Source: an uncultured Clostridium sp.
Lineage (GTDB): Bacteria > Bacillota > Clostridia > Clostridiales > Clostridiaceae
NCBI GenBank assembly: GCA_946575275.1
Contig: CAMNZV010000048.1
Span: forward strand, 1 to 9,076
Length of the DNA stretch: 9,076 nucleotides
Direction of reading: 5' to 3'
The notes under the pieces are model-generated. The model was not told the origin of the DNA and ran no database searches. It was given only the letters and a program-made list of their open reading frames with translations. The translations under genes and the position numbers were made by a program. Positions 1-5,929 of this stretch are shown in pieces; the stretch's first letter is position 1, and each line of letters begins with the position of its first letter.

Positions 1-51
1 TTAATATATAATAAATTCTTTGATTTTAAAATACGCTACTTTCTGAAGCGC

Positions 52-255
52 TTACGATAAACTGACTTTATTATTGAAAGGTAACAATTCTTCTTTTAAT
101 AGTTGATAAACCAAACAGACTTTCCAGTAAAATTTAATTTTACAAGAAAGTCTATCTAAACCCTGATTTAACTCTTCTACATCTGTTGGAACATTTTTTG
201 AGAATACTCCCTTTATTGTTCTACAATATTTCTGCATAATATGATGGATCCTCAT
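52..255 (-). CDS. Small hypothetical protein downstream of the M56 protease gene (doubtful)
   Basis: A 67-codon open frame lies 17 bp after the stop of the M56 protease gene on the same strand, so it could be read from the same transcript. I do not recognise the product. It is basic and mixed, with no signal peptide, clear membrane segment or known motif, and has three cysteines (C11, C38, C47). The ATG at 255 has no ribosome binding site. The internal ATG at 237 (residue 7) has a GAGG about 12 nt upstream, which is a little far but better, and would give 61 residues. It could be a real small protein, a fragment of a lost gene such as a transposase, or chance coding in AT-rich DNA. Bases 1-51 beyond it hold nothing I can identify. 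Confidence 0.3.
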   Translation of the reverse strand: MRIHHIMQKYCRTIKGVFSKNVPTDVEELNQGLDRLSCKIKFYWKVCLVYQLLKEELLPFNNKVSLS

Positions 256-272
256 AAAGCTTTTTCAGAATC

Positions 273-1622
273 TCAATTAACATCTACGCTGGCAATAAGC
301 TTACCAAATTCTTCTTTACTTTCTGCAAAATCACGCACATCTTTTCCGTATTCATTATTTATCTCTTTTCGTGTGTACTGAATAGAATATTGGTCTACCC
401 CATCATCTAGATTAAAATATATATATTCAACATTTCCAATTAAGGGAAACATTATAGTTGCATTATCATGAAATTGTTTTTGATTTGCTTCATCACTATA
501 TATTTTTCCAGTTTTTGTATCTACCTTCAGATTTACAGTAATTGCAAAAGGCTCATTATCAGTGAAAAGCTCAAAGGAATCATAATCTATATTTTTAGGC
601 AAGGTTAATAATGATATTATACCCCCAACTTTTGAATTATCACCAACATACTGGGTTTTATTATTTAAAAATTGCAAAGTGAGACTATTTTCATCGGATT
701 TAGCTGTAATTGGATTGGTAAATAGACCAATTGCTACTACTATAGCCACAATTAAAGCAATAGCAAACATAATAAAGTTTGGTTTTTTATAGTTTAGCAC
801 GTTTTTAATCCTCCCTTTTACATTCCCCTCACCAAATGCAAGAGGACTTCCATTTATAATATGACTACCAGTGGCAAGAGACAATAAAGAATTTGCATAA
901 GGCTTTTTAATATCTTTATCCATTTTCTTCAACACTACCTCATCACAGGACAACTCCATATCCGCACTCATAAGCCTAAAGGCAATCCAAACCAAAGGAT
1001 TAAACCAATGTATAGATAATATTATGAATGCAAATATCTTACTGATATGATCTTTTCTTTGGATATGGAACTTTTCATGTAGCAAAATATAGCTTCTTTC
1101 AGTGGTATTAATTCCAGTTGGCAAATATATCTTAGGTCTTATTAATCCAAGTACAAATGGTGTTTTCAAATTCTTAACTTCAAAAATATTGTGTTCTATT
1201 AATTGTGCACTTTTTAACTGTTTTTTTAATTGTAAAGTAGATACTATGCTGTATATAAGCAATGTCACAATTCCTAATACCCAGATGTAAACACCTATTT
1301 CTGTATAAATTTGCAATGGATTTACACTTTCCAAAACATCAGATGCTGAAAGTTCTACTAATTCTATTCCACTATTAATTTGTTGACCTTGCTGATAGAT
1401 AATATCTTTAGTAATTGGAAGAGTATTGGTATTCCTAGGCATAAGACTAAATATGCTTTCAAAGGAAAATGGAATTATCAGACGAAAAGCAACCACAGCC
1501 CATAAAGCATAAGAAATTAACTTTGGGGCTTTTTTAAGTAGCAGTCTAATAATTATCACCAAAAGGATTGCATAGCTTGCTGTAAGGCTCATATTTAATA
1601 CAGAAAGAAATATTTCACTCAT
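273..1622 (-). CDS. BlaR1/MecR1-type M56 membrane metallopeptidase with DUF4825-like C-terminal domain
   Basis: This is a membrane-bound zinc protease of family M56. By analogy with BlaR1/MecR1 it would sense an extracellular signal and trigger inactivation of the partner repressor encoded just upstream. Hydrophobic segments lie near residues 8-28, 35-50, 107-127, 193-215 and 282-302. The family motif TPFVLGLIRPKIYLP is at 154-168, the zinc motif HEKFH at 182-186, and the downstream acidic motif MELSCDE at 222-228. After the last membrane segment, residues 310-449 form an outside domain containing NKTQYVGDNSKVGG, which I recognise as DUF4825-like. It is too short for, and lacks the SxxK pattern of, a penicillin-binding sensor. 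The ATG lies 2 bp after the repressor stop, with its AAGGAGGAG site inside the repressor's last codons, so translation is probably coupled. At 449 aa it looks complete. Confidence 0.9.
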   Translation of the reverse strand: MSEIFLSVLNMSLTASYAILLVIIIRLLLKKAPKLISYALWAVVAFRLIIPFSFESIFSLMPRNTNTLPITKDIIYQQGQQINSGIELVELSASDVLESVNPLQIYTEIGVYIWVLGIVTLLIYSIVSTLQLKKQLKSAQLIEHNIFEVKNLKTPFVLGLIRPKIYLPTGINTTERSYILLHEKFHIQRKDHISKIFAFIILSIHWFNPLVWIAFRLMSADMELSCDEVVLKKMDKDIKKPYANSLLSLATGSHIINGSPLAFGEGNVKGRIKNVLNYKKPNFIMFAIALIVAIVVAIGLFTNPITAKSDENSLTLQFLNNKTQYVGDNSKVGGIISLLTLPKNIDYDSFELFTDNEPFAITVNLKVDTKTGKIYSDEANQKQFHDNATIMFPLIGNVEYIYFNLDDGVDQYSIQYTRKEINNEYGKDVRDFAESKEEFGKLIASVDVN

Positions 1623-1624
1623 TG

Positions 1625-1987
1625 CTACTCCTCCTTGTGTTCATCAATTAATTTTTTTAATTCTTCAGCTTGATATTTGGTTAATTTTTTATCACTAATG
1701 AAAGCTGTTAAAAACTTAGGTAAAGATCCTCCAAAGTTATCCCAAACAAAGCGTATACTTTGATTTGCATAATATTTATCCTTTGTTATTAAAGATGTAA
1801 CTATAGCATTTTCATTTTGGAAAATATCCTTTTCACATAATTTTTTCAATACTGTATATGTTGTTGATTTCTTCCAATGCATTTCTTTTTCACATAGTTT
1901 TACAAGTTCCCCTGAACCAATTGGTTCATTATGCCAAATTAACTCTGCAAATTTCTCTTCTGTTTCTGCAAGTTTATAATACTTCAT
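1625..1987 (-). CDS. BlaI/MecI/CopY-family transcriptional repressor
   Basis: A 120-residue winged-helix repressor of the Penicillinase_R (BlaI/MecI) family. The N-terminal half (about 1-75) carries the DNA-binding fold, with the family's W-K-K-S-T-T-Y-T-V-L-K-K-L recognition region at 38-50. The C-terminal half (about 76-120) is the helical dimerisation part. It should dimerise on the two palindromes just upstream (2002-2020 and 2029-2047) and so repress itself and the protease gene 2 bp downstream. In BlaI the cleaved bond is Asn-Phe in the dimerisation region; by my eye alignment the matching pair here is A95-F96, so cleavage may follow a different rule. An N-F pair does occur earlier, at 84-85. 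The start at 1987 has a strong GGGAGGA site 5 nt upstream. Assignment to the family is secure; the regulon beyond this operon is unknown. Confidence 0.92.
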   Translation of the reverse strand: MKYYKLAETEEKFAELIWHNEPIGSGELVKLCEKEMHWKKSTTYTVLKKLCEKDIFQNENAIVTSLITKDKYYANQSIRFVWDNFGGSLPKFLTAFISDKKLTKYQAEELKKLIDEHKEE

Positions 1988-1992
1988 AATAA

Positions 1993-1999
1993 TCCTCCC
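1993..1999 (-). promoter_or_regulatory. Ribosome binding site of the BlaI-type repressor gene
   Basis: GGGAGGA on the minus strand, 5 nt before the ATG at 1987. It fixes that start and lies just downstream of the proximal operator. Confidence 0.7.
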
Positions 2000-2001
2000 T
2001 A

Positions 2002-2020
2002 AGTCTATAAATTATAGACT
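2002..2020. promoter_or_regulatory. Palindromic operator 1 (proximal), probable BlaI-type repressor site
   Basis: A 19-bp palindrome, AGTCTATAA-A-TTATAGACT, with perfect 9-bp arms around one central base. It lies between the predicted transcription start (about 2022) and the repressor's ribosome binding site, so a bound dimer would block early elongation or initiation. It is nearly the reverse complement of operator 2, 27 bp away centre to centre. The assignment to the repressor rests on position and symmetry. Confidence 0.75.
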
Positions 2021-2028
2021 TCTTTTAT

Positions 2029-2047
2029 AGTCTATAATTTATAGACC
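2029..2047. promoter_or_regulatory. Palindromic operator 2 (core), probable BlaI-type repressor site
   Basis: A second 19-bp palindrome, AGTCTATAA-T-TTATAGACC, with 8 of 9 arm bases matching. It fills the space between the -35 and -10 boxes and overlaps the -10 itself, so occupancy by the repressor would directly exclude RNA polymerase. Only the central base and one edge base differ from operator 1. Confidence 0.75.
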
Positions 2048-2057
2048 TAAATGTCAA
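2029..2057 (-). promoter_or_regulatory. Promoter of the BlaI-M56 operon
   Basis: On the minus strand a perfect -35 box TTGACA (2057-2052) is followed after 17 bp by TAGACT (2034-2029) as the -10, placing the start of transcription near 2022. The strong -35 and the embedded operators fit a promoter that is kept off by repression. The -10 is a 4/6 match, and its bases are shared with operator 2. Confidence 0.65.
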
Positions 2058-2109
2058 TGATAATATTATATTTTAAAAGGTATTCCTCCAGATACAACAT
2101 TATTGACCT

Positions 2110-2565
2110 TTAATGGTTCAAATTAAGTACCATACATTCTTCAGACTCAATAAAGTTACATTTTTTATATAATGATTTTCCCATTTCAGTTGCATCTAAG
2201 CTTATCTCCGTAACTCCTTTTTCTTTTGCCTCTTGAATTATTATATTAAGCATATGTAATGCTATTCCTTGCCTACGATACTCACTGTTAGTATAAACAT
2301 TCATTAAATGTGCTCTTTTTCCTGAAGGATGTGAAAATGTAGGCATCATATCTATATAGCAGATTGTTGCACATCCAATCACACACTTATCAATTGCTAA
2401 AACTGTTGTTTGTTTGTCACTTTCAAAATATTCTCTGCTACTATCTATTAGCTCTCTGCTAAATTTATAATCATAAGGCAATCCATTTACTACTCTTAGC
2501 ATTTCTAATCTATTTTTCATTAATATTTCTATATCATTTTTTGATGCAATTAAATATTTTATCAT
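2110..2565 (-). CDS. GNAT-family N-acetyltransferase
   Basis: A 151-residue single-domain acetyltransferase of the Gcn5-related superfamily, expected to move an acetyl group from acetyl-CoA to an amine on a small molecule or protein in the cytoplasm. The CoA pyrophosphate-binding motif A is clear at about 91-105: V-Y-T-N-S-E-Y-R-R-Q-G-I-A, followed by a helix. Motif B is in the C-terminal part (SLDATEMGKSLYKKCNF), where Y and the KCNF strand are typical. The length is normal for a stand-alone GNAT. The substrate cannot be read from the sequence. The gene lies upstream of the BlaI-type operon on the same strand, but the operon has its own promoter, so the two are probably separate units. The start at 2565 lacks a good ribosome binding site, and the leader contains an inverted repeat (2578-2608). 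Confidence 0.85.
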   Translation of the reverse strand: MIKYLIASKNDIEILMKNRLEMLRVVNGLPYDYKFSRELIDSSREYFESDKQTTVLAIDKCVIGCATICYIDMMPTFSHPSGKRAHLMNVYTNSEYRRQGIALHMLNIIIQEAKEKGVTEISLDATEMGKSLYKKCNFIESEECMVLNLNH

Positions 2566-2577
2566 AATCTATTTACC

Positions 2578-2608
2578 GTTACGTAAATTTACAAAAAATT
2601 ACAGTAAC
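2578..2608 (-). repeat. Imperfect inverted repeat in the leader of the acetyltransferase gene
   Basis: On the transcribed strand GTTAC-T-GTAA pairs with TTACGTAAC, giving nine base pairs with one bulged T and a loop of about 12 nt. The repeat also contains the small palindromes TTACGTAA (2579-2586) and GTAAATTTAC (2583-2592). It lies 13 bp before the start codon, where a ribosome binding site would be expected. It could be an RNA hairpin that affects translation or a protein-binding site. It is AT-rich, so chance symmetry is possible. Confidence 0.35.
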
Positions 2609-2660
2609 TTTCTCCCTTATCGTTTTTAAATACTTCTAATTTAATAATTAATCCAATACT

Positions 2661-2669
2661 ATTATACCA
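2661..2669 (-). promoter_or_regulatory. Extended -10 promoter candidate for the acetyltransferase gene
   Basis: The minus strand reads TGGTATAAT, a perfect extended -10 (TGnTATAAT). No good -35 box is present at 16-18 bp, which is tolerated with an extended -10. Transcription would start near 2654, leaving a leader of about 90 nt that includes the inverted repeat. Confidence 0.45.
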
Positions 2670-2711
2670 TAATTTCCCTTTATAAAATATCACAACAAAT
2701 ATAAAAAACTC

Positions 2712-2742
2712 TTGACTTAGAGTTAACTCAAAGTAATATACT
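2712..2742 (+). promoter_or_regulatory. MerR-type promoter with 19-bp spacer
   Basis: A -35 box TTGACT (2712-2717) and a -10 box TATACT (2737-2742) are separated by exactly 19 bp, two more than the usual optimum. That is the hallmark of promoters activated by DNA distortion by MerR-family proteins. The spacer is filled by the operator dyad at 2715-2734. Transcription should start near 2749, leaving about a 100-nt leader before the regulator gene. Confidence 0.8.
2715..2734. promoter_or_regulatory. MerR-family operator dyad
   Basis: ACTTAGAGTTAACTCAAAGT is a 20-bp dyad centred on GTTAAC with one mismatched pair (A5 against A16). It resembles the operator form common to NmlR/AdhR-like MerR regulators as I remember it. 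It is placed exactly between the -35 and -10 boxes, so the product of the next gene is the obvious binder. Confidence 0.75.
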
Positions 2743-2852
2743 AATATATAAATAGCAATTATCTTACCTTAAATAACATGAAAATAACTTTGCTAAAAGT
2801 AAAATCCAGAGCAAGAACTTAGATAAATTTATAAAGAAAGGAGGCATGAATT

Positions 2853-3281
2853 GTGACAATTAAAGAAGTTAGTAATAAATATAATATTTCTGCTGATACC
2901 CTTAGATATTATGAAAGAATTGGAATGATTCCACCTGTTAACAGAACAGAAAGTGGCATAAGAGATTACACAGAAGAAGATTTAAGTTGGGTTGAGCTTG
3001 CAATTTGTATGAGAAGTGCTGGTATTCCTATTGAAACCATGATTGAATATTCAAAACTCTATAAAGAAGGTGATTCCACTATTCCTGGAAGATTACAGCT
3101 TTTAGCAGAACAAAAAGAAGTACTTATTAAACAACGTAATGCTATTGATGAAACTATTCAACGTCTTAACTATAAAATTGGACGTTATGAAATTGCAGTT
3201 AAAACTGGAAAGCTAATTTGGGAAACAAGTAAAAACGAAAATAATATTAATTCTGAAAAGGAGAATGAAGATAATGAATAA
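2853..3281 (+). CDS. MerR-family regulator, AdhR/NmlR-like
   Basis: A 142-residue MerR-family activator/repressor. The winged-helix domain occupies about 1-70, with the signature N-I-S-A-D-T-L-R-Y-Y-E-R-I-G-M-I at 11-26. A long dimerisation helix spans about 75-120, and the tail (125-142) is short, polar and likely disordered. It lacks a large effector domain. A cysteine is at residue 52 (A-I-C-M-R-S-A-G), the position I recall for the aldehyde-reactive Cys52 of Bacillus subtilis AdhR. With an alcohol dehydrogenase overlapping downstream, sensing of aldehydes or related electrophiles is the best guess. The GTG start is chosen because AAAGGAGG (2837-2844) lies 8 nt upstream, whereas the nearer ATG at 2846 opens only a five-codon frame. 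It probably regulates itself through the dyad at 2715-2734. Confidence 0.88.
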   Translation: MTIKEVSNKYNISADTLRYYERIGMIPPVNRTESGIRDYTEEDLSWVELAICMRSAGIPIETMIEYSKLYKEGDSTIPGRLQLLAEQKEVLIKQRNAIDETIQRLNYKIGRYEIAVKTGKLIWETSKNENNINSEKENEDNE

Positions 3282-4443
3282 TTTTATATATAACATTCCT
3301 ACAAAGGTGTATTTTGGTGAAAATCAATTAATGCATTTAGGAACAGAGCTAAAGAAATATGGGAAAAAGGTCCTACTTACTTATGGAGGAGGATCAATTA
3401 AAAATATAGGTTTATATGACAAGGTTGTTAAAGAAATAAAGGAAGCAGGTTTAGAGCTTTTTGAGCTTTCTGGAATTGAACCAAATCCACGTGTTACATC
3501 TGTAAATGCTGGTGCTGATATTTGCAAAAAAGAAGGTATTGATGTTTTGCTTGCAGTAGGTGGTGGTTCAGTTATTGATTGTACAAAATACATTGGTGCA
3601 GCCTCTTATTATGATGGTGATGCATGGGATATCTTACTTGGTAAAGTTGATGTGCAAAAATGCTTACCTATTATAGATATTTTGACACTTTCTGCAACAG
3701 GATCAGAAATGGACTGCGGTGGTGTTATAAGCAACGAAGAAACTAAAGATAAAATAGGACGTTTATTTCCACCTATGTTGCCTAAAGTTTCTTTCCTTGA
3801 TCCAAGTAGTACCTTCACTGTAAGTGCCTATCAAACAGCAGCTGGCTCTGCAGATATTTTTAATCATATATTAGAAGTATATTTTAACATGAATACTGAT
3901 TTATATATGCTTGACTGTGTAATGGAGGGCTTAATGAAAACTGTAATTAAATATGCACCTATTGCCATGAAGGAGCCTGATAATTATGAAGCTAGAGCTA
4001 ATCTTATGTGGACATCTTCCTGGGCTATTAATGGCTTTGTAAATGGTGGTAAACAGCAAGCTTGGAGCTGTCACCCTATAGAACATGAGCTATCAGCTAT
4101 TTATGATATTACTCATGGTCATGGTCTTGCTATTTTAACACCAAGATGGTTTGAATATACATTAGATGAAACTACTGTATCTAAATTTTATCAATACGGT
4201 GTTAATGTATGGAACATTGATCCATCACTACCTGAAATGGAGGTTGCAAAAAAGAGTATCCAACTTACAAGTGACTTTCTATTTAACAAGCTTCAATTAA
4301 AAAGTACATTAACAGACCTTGGTATTGATGATAGTAACTTTAAGGTTATGGCAGAAAAGTCTGAAAAAATTGGTGGAACAATGTATGGATTTAAGCCACT
4401 TAATGCAAAGGATATTGAAAATATTTTAAGAATGTGTCTATAA
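3274..4443 (+). CDS. Iron-containing alcohol dehydrogenase, butanol dehydrogenase (BdhA/YqhD)-like
   Basis: A group III metal-dependent alcohol dehydrogenase, expected to reduce aldehydes (such as butyraldehyde or reactive aldehydes) to alcohols with NAD(P)H in the cytoplasm. Starting at the ATG at 3274 it has 389 residues, the usual length. The N-terminal nucleotide-binding half contains YGGGS and AVGGGSVID. The all-helical C-terminal half carries the metal ligands D194, H198, H267 and H281, the same numbers as in E. coli YqhD. An upstream in-frame ATG at 3265 would add three residues, but it sits 1 nt from the AAAAGGAG site (3256-3263), while 3274 is 10 nt away. The start overlaps the end of the MerR-type gene by 8 bp, so the two are co-transcribed and probably coupled. 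Long stretches (ELSG-EPNPR, YEARANLMW, EHELSA-YDITHG) match clostridial BdhA/BdhB from memory. The substrate is not settled by sequence. Confidence 0.92.
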   Translation: MNNFIYNIPTKVYFGENQLMHLGTELKKYGKKVLLTYGGGSIKNIGLYDKVVKEIKEAGLELFELSGIEPNPRVTSVNAGADICKKEGIDVLLAVGGGSVIDCTKYIGAASYYDGDAWDILLGKVDVQKCLPIIDILTLSATGSEMDCGGVISNEETKDKIGRLFPPMLPKVSFLDPSSTFTVSAYQTAAGSADIFNHILEVYFNMNTDLYMLDCVMEGLMKTVIKYAPIAMKEPDNYEARANLMWTSSWAINGFVNGGKQQAWSCHPIEHELSAIYDITHGHGLAILTPRWFEYTLDETTVSKFYQYGVNVWNIDPSLPEMEVAKKSIQLTSDFLFNKLQLKSTLTDLGIDDSNFKVMAEKSEKIGGTMYGFKPLNAKDIENILRMCL

Positions 4444-5334
4444 TTTGTTGTATTTATTATCAACTATACTAATAAATTTTGCTACATCTTTAGGTGGATT
4501 AAGGGAATATAAAATTCCATAAGGAATGCTATACTCCCAATCCACTGGAATAGAAACCAAGGCTGGATGAACATCTTGCCAGCATTCTATTGTTAAAAGT
4601 ATATTATCAGTTTCGCTGCAACGGTTAAATACTGATAAATCATAAAATTTAGGGGTATCTTCAATGGAGATTTTAGGATGATTTCTCTCCAAATCATTTC
4701 TAATAAAATCATTTACTCCTGAATCCCCTGCCTTAACCATCATTAATTTATAACCATATAAATCAGATAATTTAACTTTACTTTTGGTTGCTAAGGGATG
4801 TCCCCTCCTAACAGCAACCATCTTTTTATATCTTCCTATAGGCAAAAAGTTACATAAGGAAAGCCACTCCTTCGAATCACATGCACCAATTAAAAAATCA
4901 AATTTTACACCTAGCTTTGATATTTCAGATAAAATTCCATTATGATTATCTTCAAAGGGAACTAGATGTAGTTTATAATCAATAAATTCTTTATTCACAT
5001 CATACCACAAATTCATAAATGGCTTTGCAGGGTTTAAAAGTGAAGTACCAACACAGAATATCTCTTCCTCAGATGCCTTTAAAGCCTTTGCAGCCATAAT
5101 TGATTTATCAGAATAATCAATTAAAAATTTTGCATCCTGATAAATTCTATCCCCAACCTCAGTTAGATTAATTCCTGACTGTGCTCTTTCAATTAGCCTT
5201 AAATCTAAATGAGCTTCAAGTGAATTCATCTGTTTCATTACAGCTGTAGGCGAAATATATAATTTTTCTGCTGCTTTATTAAAACTACCTAGCTCACAAA
5301 CTGCTACAAATGTTTTAAGTAAAGGGTTATACAT
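4438..5334 (-). CDS. LysR-family transcriptional regulator
   Basis: A 298-residue LysR-type regulator of normal length. Residues about 1-60 form the winged helix-turn-helix, with the family pattern F-V-A-V-C-E-L-G-S-F-N-K-A-A-E-K-L and then S-P-T-A-V-M-K-Q-M-N-S-L-E. A linker helix follows, and residues about 90-298 form the periplasmic-binding-protein-like effector domain. The inducer is unknown. It is transcribed away from the flavodoxin gene, and the shared 103-bp gap holds a long palindrome, the classical arrangement for a LysR protein controlling itself and its divergent neighbour. The start at 5334 has GGGAG at 5342-5346, 7 nt upstream. At the other end its TAG stop is the reverse complement of the last sense codon (CTA) of the alcohol dehydrogenase, giving a 6-bp convergent overlap with no terminator between them. 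Confidence 0.92.
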   Translation of the reverse strand: MYNPLLKTFVAVCELGSFNKAAEKLYISPTAVMKQMNSLEAHLDLRLIERAQSGINLTEVGDRIYQDAKFLIDYSDKSIMAAKALKASEEEIFCVGTSLLNPAKPFMNLWYDVNKEFIDYKLHLVPFEDNHNGILSEISKLGVKFDFLIGACDSKEWLSLCNFLPIGRYKKMVAVRRGHPLATKSKVKLSDLYGYKLMMVKAGDSGVNDFIRNDLERNHPKISIEDTPKFYDLSVFNRCSETDNILLTIECWQDVHPALVSIPVDWEYSIPYGILYSLNPPKDVAKFISIVDNKYNKL

Positions 5335-5346
5335 ACAATCACTCCC

Positions 5347-5371
5347 TAGTATTAACTTTAAGTTAATACTA
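5347..5371. promoter_or_regulatory. LysR-type binding palindrome in the divergent regulatory region
   Basis: A perfect 25-bp palindrome: 12-bp arms (TAGTATTAACTT and its complement) around one central T at 5359. It contains T-N11-A spacing typical of LysR boxes. It covers about -7 to +18 of the predicted LysR transcript, which fits autorepression. Its centre is 65 bp upstream of the start predicted from the flavodoxin -10, the usual position of a LysR recognition site. Confidence 0.8.
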
Positions 5372-5399
5372 TTATAACTAATAGGATATTCTAAAACAA
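5371..5399 (-). promoter_or_regulatory. Promoter of the LysR-type gene
   Basis: On the minus strand TTGTTT (5399-5394) and a perfect TATAAT (5376-5371) are 17 bp apart, with the transcription start near 5364, inside the palindrome. This gives a leader of about 30 nt before the ATG at 5334. Confidence 0.55.
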
Positions 5400-5417
5400 G
5401 TATATCTATCTTATACT
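5389..5417 (+). promoter_or_regulatory. Weak, activator-type promoter candidate for the flavodoxin gene
   Basis: A good -10 TATACT (5412-5417) has only a poor -35 (TTCTAA, 5389-5394) 17 bp upstream, as expected for a promoter needing LysR activation. The start would be near 5424, directly at the AAGGAGGTG ribosome binding site (5424-5432), so the leader would be very short. That is the main reason for caution. Confidence 0.4.
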
Positions 5418-5437
5418 CTTAATAAGGAGGTGTTACT

Positions 5438-5929
5438 ATGTCAAATTTAATAGTATTCTTCTCACGTAATGGAGAAAACTATGTTAGTGGCTCTGTTAAG
5501 AAATTGGAAATTGGTAATACTCAGCGTGTTGCCGATATAATACTAAAATCTATAGATACTGATTTCCTTAAACTAGAAATGGCAAAGCCTTATTCAAACA
5601 TTTACAATGAATGTACCAACCAAGCACAGGTAGACCTAAGAAAGGATGCCAGACCAATCTTAAGTTATTGCCCTAAAAGTATTGAGGATTATGACACTAT
5701 TTATCTAGGTTATCCAAATTATTGGGGAACAATGCCTATGGTTTTATTTACATTCTTAGAAAGCTTTGATTTTTCCGGCAAAACTATAAAACCATTTTGT
5801 ACTCATGAAGGAAGTGGACTTGGAAGTAGCATAGGTGATATTAAAAGATTATGTCCTACTGCAATTATGGATACCCCTGAAGCTGCAAGTGCTGGTAATG
5901 TATTTTATAACATTGCCTTTGGAAAATAA
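5438..5929 (+). CDS. Flavodoxin-family protein, C-terminus replaced by a foreign tail
   Basis: A flavodoxin-like FMN-binding protein (Flavodoxin_4 type), expected to act as a cytoplasmic electron carrier or quinone/flavin reductase. The first strand and phosphate loop are at 1-31 (LIVFFSRNGENYVSG...IGNTQRVADI), with an insertion before GNT that is usual in this subgroup. The FMN-ring loops are YLGYPNYWGTMP at 89-100 and THEGSGLGSS at 122-131, with FLESFDFSGKTI between them. AAGGAGGTG lies 5 nt before the ATG. Up to about residue 142 (IKRLCPTAI) it is ordinary flavodoxin. The last 20 residues (MDTPEAASAGNVFYNIAFGK) do not fit the family end and instead look like the early part of the RibD-like protein whose remainder follows in the same frame after the TAA. 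The protein therefore lacks its own last strand and helix (about 30 residues). Folding and function are uncertain. Confidence 0.82.
   Translation: MSNLIVFFSRNGENYVSGSVKKLEIGNTQRVADIILKSIDTDFLKLEMAKPYSNIYNECTNQAQVDLRKDARPILSYCPKSIEDYDTIYLGYPNYWGTMPMVLFTFLESFDFSGKTIKPFCTHEGSGLGSSIGDIKRLCPTAIMDTPEAASAGNVFYNIAFGK

Noticed and set aside
1102..1290. Open frame of 62 codons on the plus strand inside the M56 protease gene
   Set aside because: It is wholly antisense to a well-conserved coding region (the HEKFH and TPFVLGL part), has no ribosome binding site, and its product resembles nothing.
2048..2109. Terminator between the acetyltransferase and the BlaI-type gene
   Set aside because: The only symmetry is a six-pair AAAGGT/ACCTTT with a loop over 20 nt, too weak to call.
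2750..2852. The roughly 100-nt leader of the MerR-type gene as a riboswitch or attenuator
   Set aside because: Only a six-pair TAGCAA/TTGCTA match with a 31-nt loop is seen, with no conserved riboswitch core and no terminator. A 14-codon frame from 2778 has no ribosome binding site.
2846..2863. ATG at 2846 as the start of the MerR-type gene
   Set aside because: It is 1 nt from the AAAGGAGG site and its frame ends after five codons. The GTG at 2853 has correct spacing and the right frame.
3381..3818. Two open frames of about 70 codons on the minus strand inside the alcohol dehydrogenase gene
   Set aside because: Both lie opposite conserved dehydrogenase motifs, lack ribosome binding sites, and are explained as shadows of the real gene.
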